DNA of 64,000 bases from Marsupella aquatica (lineage: Eukaryota; Marchantiophyta): the NCBI GenBank assembly GCA_973895155.1, contig OZ316899.1:12834001-12898000 (forward strand). The letters run 5' to 3'. The notes under the pieces were generated by a model. It did no database searches. It was not told where the DNA came from and worked only from the letters and a program-made list of their open reading frames with translations. Positions 57,133-64,000 of this stretch are shown here, piece by piece. The number at the start of each line of letters is the position of its first letter. Within the stretch, counting starts at the first letter, position 1. The position numbers and the translations under genes were made by a program.

Positions 57133-57708
57133 ATATTTACCCTCAGGCTGGACATATTTGGTCAAATTAATGGGAAATGTAAAATTCCCAAAGACCCTAA
57201 ATTCCATCCACTCTCCATCAGTGAGGACCCCTCGGTCACCAATTTGATCAGACTCCCTTCTCTCAAATCCGATCCATTCCCGCAAATGGAGTTTTTTGGA
57301 AATGCTTGCCTGACTGTCGGGTTTATGCAATCTATCATCGAGCTTGTCACCCGACCTCATGATATTTTTATGGATTGGACCACTGGGGCTGGAAGCTCCT
57401 TCATTGATGGAGACTTCTCTGGGAGGTTTGTGCTCGGGATAGAACATAGAAAAGAATTTATTGAAACCGCTTTGAAGGTTTTCATGGATTTGTTGTCTCC
57501 CAAAGAGATTGCGGTTTTACCTCCACCTGTTCCTACTGCCGACAGAAAGAAGCGAGATAAGCTTCGGTCGGTACTCAATTTTGATTGTGATGATGAGTCT
57601 AGTGAAGGTGAAGATGGAGAGGAACAAGGTACAAGGGACTCGGAGGAGGAAAAGGAAGAAGCTCGTGGATCTCCAGATGAAACCGATAGTGATGACTCTT
57701 CCAAGTAA

Positions 57709-59690
57709 TGTTCATAAACTCGTAAGCTTCTTTCTCCATTCCCATCAATTTCAAACATTTATGTGTTGTTTTGGAGAAAGGCACTAACTTGCTGGATTTT
57801 GTTTCATCAGGTCAGAGTGGAATGCGAGGAGACGTTTCAAACTACAAAGGAGGGTTGCTAGACACAACATAAAAACACCAGAAAAAACCTGTTGTTCTTC
57901 CCTCATATGCAGAGAAAGCCACAAGGAAAGCCGAGAGTACAAGGACGCTTTGCTGGGAAAACAATGGTCTTTGGTTACAAAGGGGTGTTGACAGGAAGTT
58001 TGTCACGCGATTGACATGGGTCTTAACACCAAAAATGTCACTATGGGTGCCAAAACCATCTCCTTGTACCTGAGGATCACGAAGGGATGTTGTGAAGGTC
58101 GGTAAACACCAATTTATGCCCTTAACACCAGACTATCATTGATAGCAAGACTCCATCACAGTCATCCAAGCTCAATCCCTAAGAACCAAGGTTAAGAATC
58201 AGATCTTGTGCTCATGATAGTTTTGGTGAGAAGGGGTCTTCATATCGGGCCCGTACACACAGGGCCTAGCGCTATGGTGCGCATATGTCTATACGTATGC
58301 TTACTGTCATAGGTATATTTCTATTTTGCCACCGGAATGTACCCATAAACCAGTGACTCTTGACTGATTCCCGGCTTAGGGACTTCCAAGCCATTGCCCC
58401 ACCACTCTGCCATTCCACTCTCAGCAATCAGAGCTGTGACAGCCCTCACCCAACCCACTTCAATGCACCCGATACACCTCTTAGTGGCGCTGCTAGTCCC
58501 ATCATACACTCAGATTGCCTCACACACACACATCCATGAGAGAAATGAGGCCTGAGGGAAAACTCAGTTAGATTCAAAGATGTGCACAATAGTTCACTGA
58601 GAACACTTGATCCAAACAATAGGCCCGAAGGCTGTCTCCTCCAGATTGCGACGTGCTTGCCATGCAAGCTCAATCCTGAACCTGAGCCAGGCTCACTCCA
58701 GATTGCGATGGCAGATTGGACTCAAACCAATCCCGTACTTGCCTTGCAAACTCAATCCTGAACTCAACCTCCTTCACTGCACTTCATTTATGGGGGCACA
58801 TACAGATCTCACACCTCCAATTCAGAATGTCAAGTTACGCATGCACAGTTGACTCGACTTCAAAGCTGGTACCAAGCCTAACGACGATCTATCCCAGACT
58901 GCAATGAGGCCCGGCCTCACGCTTGCCCTGCAAGCTTAGCTCTGGCCATAAATCCCTTAGTGGTCTCTACCAGACAAAGGCCGGGACTCCCCATGGATCA
59001 CGTAGCCTTGCCAAACTGAACTGTAAATGCTCCTCCTGCTGCCCCTCAATCAGTGTCTCAGCCTTCCTAATGTGCTCACCGCAAATCACATTGAAATCCT
59101 CCCCACAGTTTACAATCACCAACACATCACCTATCACCAAGGCTCTGTATCGGGGGAAAAGAAACCAGTTGTGTTGCCTACTAGAAAGAGCCACAATCCA
59201 GCTTGCAAACCTGGCCAACTATTGTTGTGAAGCGTGGTTGATTACTCCCTCAGTAATAGCACAACCAAGCTCTCCCCAACACACAACTTCCAAGCCCAGC
59301 CTTCCTTGCACAGAGCTCCTCCCTGCTGCTCAGTCTATGTGAGATCACACAACTGAAGTTCCCCCCCGCCTCTACCGAGGGGTTGCTCTATATACTCTCA
59401 CACTGAGCCCAAATGGGTGGATACTACATTGCTGGAGCCCCATCCCAGCCCTAACAGAGCCGCCACTATCTCTAACTACTGAACCCTAACTCGCAACTTT
59501 ATTTCTATCTCGAATTGGCTATGTACTTCGGATTTGGCCCTCCTCCATGGTTTTTGCGAGCTTGTGCCTCCTCTCCTGATTTCTCTATTCAACCATTTGC
59601 TGCGTGGATAGCAGCGTTGGAAGCGGCTTGAGCTCCTCTTTTCAACGAGGTCGATTATAGCCAATTTGGGCAAATACAGAGAAAGTTATG
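57709..59690. other. Non-coding interval with no supported gene
   Basis: The right end of the Mutator-like element should be near its start. A weak palindrome-like word (CCTAGCGCTATGG) is at about 58264. Open frames at 58923-59342 (+) and 58967-59218 (-) have no recognisable family. Phrases such as GCAAGCTCAATCCTGAAC and GCAAACTCAATCCTGAAC recur at about 58666 and 58746, a local duplication. Confidence 0.45.
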
Positions 59691-59719
59691 CCCCCGCAAC
59701 CGAGAGGGGGTACTCACTG

Positions 59720-60110
59720 ATATGCTAACCCGAGTTACATAGCTAACCCGAGTTCGGCTAGCCTAGCTATCCTATATAACCCGAGTAGAGCTAACCCGTG
59801 GTCTCGGCTTAGGCCACTACCCGCTATCCGCTAACCTAGGCTAAGCTAAGCCCGAACCCAAACTTACCTATGCTAACCCAAGCCCGAGTTTAGGCAAACC
59901 AGACTTCAGTCTAACCCGGGATCAATCTAATCCGAACCCGGGTTAAGCCTAATTAAGCTGAAGCTGTGCTGACCTGAGCTAAGCTGAAGCCGTGCTTACA
60001 TGAGCTAAGCTGAAGCCATGCTTACATGAGCTAAGCTGAAGCCGTGCTCACATAAGCTAAGCCGTGGCCGAGCTTAGGTTAACCCGAAACCGAAGTCGAA
60101 TCCGCTAATT
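59720..60110 (+). repeat. AACCCGAG-rich tract with a 26-bp tandem repeat
   Basis: CTAACCCGAG and AACCCG words recur from 59725 to 60130. From about 59970 to 60062 the unit GAGCTAAGCTGAAGCCGTGC plus TTACAT (26 bp) is repeated about 3.5 times with single-base changes. Confidence 0.85.
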
Positions 60111-60130
60111 TCGGTCACAAGTTAACCCGT

Positions 60131-61560
60131 TACACTAATCAGGCCGTATCTTCCTTAATACACCATTGTTTCCCAAGTGTTTTATATCGATTTTACTCGC
60201 CTTGACCAGATCTTTCCAATGCTCTTTACAGATCCGGATTTGGTGATGTATTGAATGAAATATAGTCACCGACCACCCGCAACATCGCATTTTATTTCCC
60301 TAACATTCTAAGACTAGACTATGAACCACTAACCTAACTAATAAAATGAAGCTTAAATTTCATCCTGAGCACAATCACCATACCCCACAACTTCATATTC
60401 AGCTATGGAGACTCGCTTCCTTGAATTATCACGCCTACCTCCGTACCGGCGTCTTGAAGAGCCTCCATGCTCTATCTTGCTTGTCAAGAAGATGGTATGC
60501 TTGAAGAGCTGAATCCTCTCTTCCCCAATTTCTCCTTTGTGGCCTTGACAGTGACTACCTCAATTGTGTTTGCCTTGGTTGTGCAGTCTTCAAGCTGAAA
60601 TACATTTATCCCTACTCTTAACGCCATGATTGCCCTTATTCTTGCCAACTTGCTAATTGTTATGCAATATCAATAGCTACTCCTTGCATACAATAGCCTA
60701 GTTAATCAGATTATAAAATAAAGACCATGTCATCGGCGTCACAAAGTTCATTAAACATCCTTATGTTGATGACTTCTCCCGCAGCCAGTATGTAGATGAT
60801 GAGGCCGTGTCCACGGACAAATCTGAGAGTACAGATTCTGGTTCCGAATCAGAATCTGCACAATCGTGACACGTTGTCGTGCCGAAAGATTTCGGCTCAG
60901 GAATGGCTTTAATAGGGAATGATGGGCGAGGCCTCCCGGTTGGGTTGTGTGCATGCTGACTCGGAGGGGCTGCTTGGTTGGATGGATTGAGGTTTGGTGA
61001 TTGGGTGACTCGTCGTCACCAGGTTTGGTGTTTGGGTGAGTCACCAGACTTGGAGTTTGGATGAGCCTCAGGCTGGATGGTTGGGTTTCCGATGCTACTT
61101 AAGACTTGAGCCTCGGCTCATTGAGGTTGGCGGTTGTCTATTGAGATCTGTTGAGTTTTGTTCTGTGAGTTTCGCTCCGTTCTGCGGAACTCGACTGTTG
61201 TGCGGCGGTTTTGGAGTGTGCGAGTGTTGGATCCAGGTGTGGAGTTTTTGATCCATGCGGGGATTTCTCGAGTTTGGAGCCTCGTTGGTCCAGGCCTGAG
61301 TTTTGTGTGAGCTATTTTTGACTTGTTGAGTAGCTAGTCAAGTTTTGGTTTTGTGAGCTAAGGAGGAGAGTTTTTCCGTCAGATTTCGAGTAGATAGTCA
61401 CTCGAGGAGTTCAACTCGACAAGTTAGAGGTAGCGGCCCGCCGTAGGGCCAGCTACCAGACTCTTGCGAGAAAGCTTACTTGAGGGCACCCATTGTAACC
61501 TTTGTGAGAAAAGTAAAAAAAATAGAGTGAGAGTTCGCTCCAAAAAGTGCTTGTCGCCTG
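60131..61560. other. Non-coding interval; probable leader or LTR of the gag element from about 61040
   Basis: No gene is supported. GT-rich sequence with repeated GAGTTTGG/TTTGG(A/T)G words leads to an ATTGTAACC...GAGAAAAG segment near 61490-61520 that resembles a polyadenylation/R region just upstream of the gag-like gene. No second LTR copy is in the window to test this. Confidence 0.4.
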
Positions 61561-61665
61561 TCCCGGTCGCAGTCAGAAATGTGCAATTTACCCGAGGAGC
61601 CACTAACTTTAAGTCCTTGTGATATTGGCAACCATACTGGGGAGTCCTTGGGGCGATTGGATGAG

Positions 61666-63450
61666 ATGGGTGACTATGACAAAGTCGATCGGATCTCAAG
61701 CATTGTCATGACGATGATGAGAACCATAAGGAAGGAAGAGCTTGAGGCGGAAAGGGCAAACAGGGAAGCGAATAGAACTACTCGGTGTCTCCAAGAGGTT
61801 CTGAAGGAGAATGGGCAGTTTGATGGGAGAAATGTGACAAGCTACCTTAAGTCTTACTTGACAGAAGCAGCTGTCTACAAGTTGGACGAAGGGACAGCCG
61901 TGAAAGAGTTCATGGTGCTGGTTGAGAAGGAGTTGAGTTTGGCGGTGCGGACCATCGTTGAGGCAACTGAGGGCTGGGATGACTTTGACCAGAAGATGAA
62001 AGAGGAGTTCCAAGCGGAGGATGTTGATTGGGTCACGCAGGCTACCTTCTTGGATTGGGTGAATGACAGGAACAAGAAGCTGAAGGGGCCGCAAGAGCTC
62101 CTAAGGGAGTTCAAGAGAAGGGTGTCTCAATTACCGAAGCGGGATGTGGGGATCATCGAGTTGCAGCGCTCGACGCTCTTCTTGAGGATAGCTGATGAGG
62201 ACCTTCAAGAGGAGCTTGAGAACGCAATGGAGCTGCTGGAACCTTCGAGAGTTACCTTGTCTAACAACTGGAACCAAGTTGAGAAAGCAGTGTCAAAAGT
62301 GAGCAATTGACACCGGCGGTGAGTGCTGGACAAGGAGGCTACCACTCTCGACCTAAGGCCGCCAGAACCGACATTGAGGAAAGGGAAGCGAGAACCAATG
62401 AAGGATGAGATCAAACCATCGGTGGATGATCTCACAGAAATGATGCAGAACCTGAAGATCTTGGCGGCACATGCGGTTGAGAATCCAAAACCAAGGGTTG
62501 CAAGTGCTCCCGAGCGGAAGCAAGAGTTGCAAAGTTGGCCATGCATGTGGTGCGACAGCAAAGAGCATGACAAATGGGAGTGCCTGGACCTGAGGGAAGC
62601 TGCGGATAAAGGGCTGATCAAGTTGATCGGTGAAGTTGGTCAGAAAAAGATATCGTTTGCCGATACTGAGGAGCCGATTCCATTCAACTCCAACGAGGGA
62701 GGCATGAAGGCTTTGGCTGAGAAGCGAGTCGAAGAGGCGTCCTATTTGCACCTGGAAGCGAATGTTTACAATGTGGAGTTGGATGGCCCCGTGACTGAAA
62801 CGGACAAGTTTTACAAGCGCTTGGCGGATCTGGTGCGAGAAAGATCCGGATGGAGTGACCCGATGCTGATCAATGCGATAACGGTTGAGGTTGGGGCTAG
62901 TTGGGATGCCTTGGTCGAGTCAAAAAGGAAGAAAACCAACAAGGATGACACTCCATCTCAATCAAGGGAACGAGAGAGGTGGGATACTCGAGACAAGGAA
63001 AGAAGGGTTAGGTTCGAAGAAGAGGAAATGAGTGAGAAAGAATCGGAGAAAGGGAAACCGATCAGGAAGGATCCGGGCTGGGTGCTTGGTAGGGATGTTG
63101 ACCAGGCTATGTACCCAAAGGTTGTAGCTGAGAAGTTTTGGAACCAACAGGCTCAAGGGTTTACCAATGCCAAGTTCTTTGGCAGCATGAGGCGGGAGAT
63201 CCAGGAGGCAATCTTGGAGAGATCCAAGAGGAAACGGATTTACAAAGAGGGCCCTCACACGTTGATGGGGAAGGCTGGCAAGACGGAAATAGGGAGTTTC
63301 CAAACTTACACTGCTGGGGTGTCCATGGGTTCAGGAAGCAAGTTTGCTGGCCCCGAAGAGTCAGGCTTGGGGATGCCTGTGATGCCTAGCCAGGAATCAC
63401 TAGGCCAGTTTAAATGGTACAATCAGGAGTGTACCTTGGAAACACATTAG
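61666..63450 (+). pseudogene. Gag-like protein with CCHC zinc knuckle
   Basis: One frame starts at ATG 61666 (MGDYDKVDRI) or further upstream at 61579. It runs to 63450, interrupted only by two TGA codons at 62308 and 62320, where CGA fits. Residues ~15-210 form a helical capsid-like region (FDGRNVTSYLKSYL, WDDFDQKMKEEF, LLREFKRRV) like retrotransposon gag proteins. A CCHC knuckle C-MW-C-DSKE-H-DKWE-C is at about 62540-62583. The rest is charged and ends QECTLETH. About 45 bp later a copy of the mobile-domain gene begins on the same strand, so both probably belong to one repeat family. No protease or reverse transcriptase is seen before the window ends. Confidence 0.65.
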
Positions 63451-63494
63451 TATAGTAACAAAAACAAGGAAAATATAAACAATTAAGGGTGACT

Positions 63495-64000
63495 ATGGAA
63501 CCCAAGCCAAGGCCGGAAGTAAGGACGTCGGGAGAGGGAACACAATTAGGGTTAGGGCACACTAAGTACCGGCGGCTATGGGTAACTAACGGGAAGGAAG
63601 ACCAGGCAGGGGGGGTAAGGATCGATCGCAAGGAATGGTGGCTCATTTGCAAGCACGAACTAAGTAGACGACTACGTGAAGCAACTACTGACAGCTGCTT
63701 AGGCAAGCACTTGGGGAGGGAGAAAATACCGACTATCAATTCAAAGAAGGGTATGAGCAATGTCAATCAGGCTGCTCATTTTTGGGGATGCCTGTTAGAA
63801 TGGGCAACTGAGTACATTGGGACCTACAAGGACGAAGAATCAGAGAGAGCCGCTCAAGAACGGCAGGAGCTCGCTCGACTATGGGAGCTGCAGAAGTCTG
63901 CCTTCTACTCCTTACCACCCAAAGGCAAATGGGTTGACAGAACGAGCCAATGGAATTATAGGAAAGATATTAAACAAGACCGTAGCCCAGAACAAACTCG
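63495..64000 (+). CDS. Mobile-domain/coiled-coil family protein (copy C), 3' partial
   Basis: ATG 63495 (MEPKPRPEVRTSGEG) opens a frame that stays open to the window edge. It matches the start of copy B (MEPGPRPEVRTPGER), then EWWLICKHELSRRLREA, GMSNVNQAAHFWGCL and ARLWELQKSAF. The DNA match extends upstream of the ATG (TAAACAATTAAGGGTGACTA) to about 63375. After QKSAF the sequence departs from copy B, so the copy may be chimeric or rearranged. The function is unknown. Confidence 0.6.
   Translation, partial: MEPKPRPEVRTSGEGTQLGLGHTKYRRLWVTNGKEDQAGGVRIDRKEWWLICKHELSRRLREATTDSCLGKHLGREKIPTINSKKGMSNVNQAAHFWGCLLEWATEYIGTYKDEESERAAQERQELARLWELQKSAFYSLPPKGKWVDRTSQWNYRKDIKQDRSPEQT

Larger units (their letters stand above)
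49110..57708. mobile_element. Mutator-like element with a divergent transposase gene and a ParB-DNA methyltransferase gene (limits approximate)
   Basis: A minus-strand transposase-like gene (52196-50242, plus a downstream exon to 49318) and a plus-strand ParB-methyltransferase gene (54125-57708) diverge from a shared intergenic region. Both have similar decay (CGA to TGA), and both carry the same GC-rich palindrome in their non-coding parts. This links them as one element. No terminal inverted repeats or target duplications were found, so the outer limits given are the first palindrome and the last coding base. Confidence 0.5.
54125..57708 (+). pseudogene. ParB-like/DNA N4/N6-methyltransferase-like fusion gene, four exons, decayed by C-to-T stops
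   Basis: Exons 54125-54690, 54813-56146, 56336-57042 and 57133-57708 join in phase through GT-AG introns. Exon 1 reads as a ParB/sulfiredoxin-type domain: a SFRSMGYNSSIGMRFYV strand-helix start and the FVFDGNHRLYSW motif (DGHHR class). Exon 2 is an unrecognised ~440-residue region. Exons 3-4 resemble a beta-class DNA amino-methyltransferase. After DVGFIYLPIGF (the place of the DPPY catalytic motif) come FLSDDGFLAILHNGEY and then DWTTGAGSSF..GDFSGRFVLGIEHRKEFI, matching the DPF.GSGTT..AA...GR..GIE cofactor motif. A Ser/Asp/Glu tail ends it. Stops at 54251 (TGA), 54386 (TAG), 54614 (TGA), 55294 (TGA) and 56086 (TGA) all fit CGA or CAG. The missing DPPY suggests no catalysis even before decay. 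The architecture is common in bacteria and phages. Confidence 0.55.

Noticed and set aside
58923-59342. 139-residue plus-strand frame as a gene
   Set aside because: There is no recognisable domain, it is overlapped by an open minus-strand frame, and the region has local duplications typical of non-coding DNA.
1-64000. CRISPR arrays, bacterial promoters, tRNA or rRNA genes
   Set aside because: The window has introns, LTR elements and plant transposases. No spaced identical repeats, tRNA cloverleaf or rRNA segments were seen.

Overview
The window is a dense, nested pile of plant-type mobile elements with few or no clearly intact host genes. The organism is most likely a streptophyte (a land plant or close relative) with a large, methylated, transposon-rich genome. 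Evidence: CACTA/En-Spm tnp2 transposases, short-LTR copia and gypsy elements, GT-AG introns, TTTAGGG-like (plant telomere-type) repeat tracts and a PHD finger resembling plant EDM2. The species cannot be named from this sequence. Nearly every reading frame is broken by stops that fit C-to-T decay (CGA to TGA, CAG/CAA to TAG/TAA), as expected of old, cytosine-methylated elements.

Layout. (1) 1-11.77 kb: an old En/Spm-type transposase-associated gene whose last intron is interrupted by a complete CACTA element (1265-10933, TSD TAT). That CACTA carries a tnpA-like gene on the minus strand. On the plus strand it has a SET-domain gene followed by a damaged tnp2 transposase. A 143-bp tandem repeat of telomere-like sequence lies between the two divergent units. 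(2) 11.78-17.49 kb: a complete copia element (137-bp LTRs, TSD ATGCC) in the 3' part of the old gene. (3) 17.5-19.8 kb: a fragment of a mobile-domain/coiled-coil gene family, an inverted gypsy LTR fragment, and CATTG-rich non-coding DNA. (4) 19.79-25.59 kb: a second, very young copia on the minus strand (LTRs identical except a 3-bp indel, TSD ATTTG), inserted next to a long minus-strand mobile-domain/coiled-coil gene (25.6-28.7 kb). (5) 28.86-34.65 kb: a decayed minus-strand tnp2 gene split by a 2.7-kb segment. (6) 35.1-40.6 kb: minus-strand remnants of host-like genes (F-box-like; PHD plus tandem BRCT; duplicated exon blocks). (7) 42.3-48.5 kb: a truncated gypsy element. (8) 49.1-57.7 kb: the most unusual region, a divergent gene pair with a Mutator-like transposase on the minus strand and, on the plus strand, a multi-exon gene joining a ParB/sulfiredoxin-like domain to a DNA N4/N6-methyltransferase-like domain. 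Eleven copies of a GC-rich palindrome (core AGCGCC-N-GGCGCT) lie in its introns, its shared promoter region and its flank. (9) 57.7-61.5 kb: non-coding DNA with tandem repeats. (10) 61.67-64.0 kb: a gag-like gene with a zinc knuckle, followed by the 5' part of another copy of the mobile-domain family.

Two different DNA transposons here carry methyltransferase-type cargo: a SET domain (histone lysine methyltransferase fold) in the CACTA, and a ParB-DNA methyltransferase architecture, familiar from bacteria and phages, in the Mutator-like element. Both copies look old or damaged, so the biology should be tested on intact relatives elsewhere in the genome.
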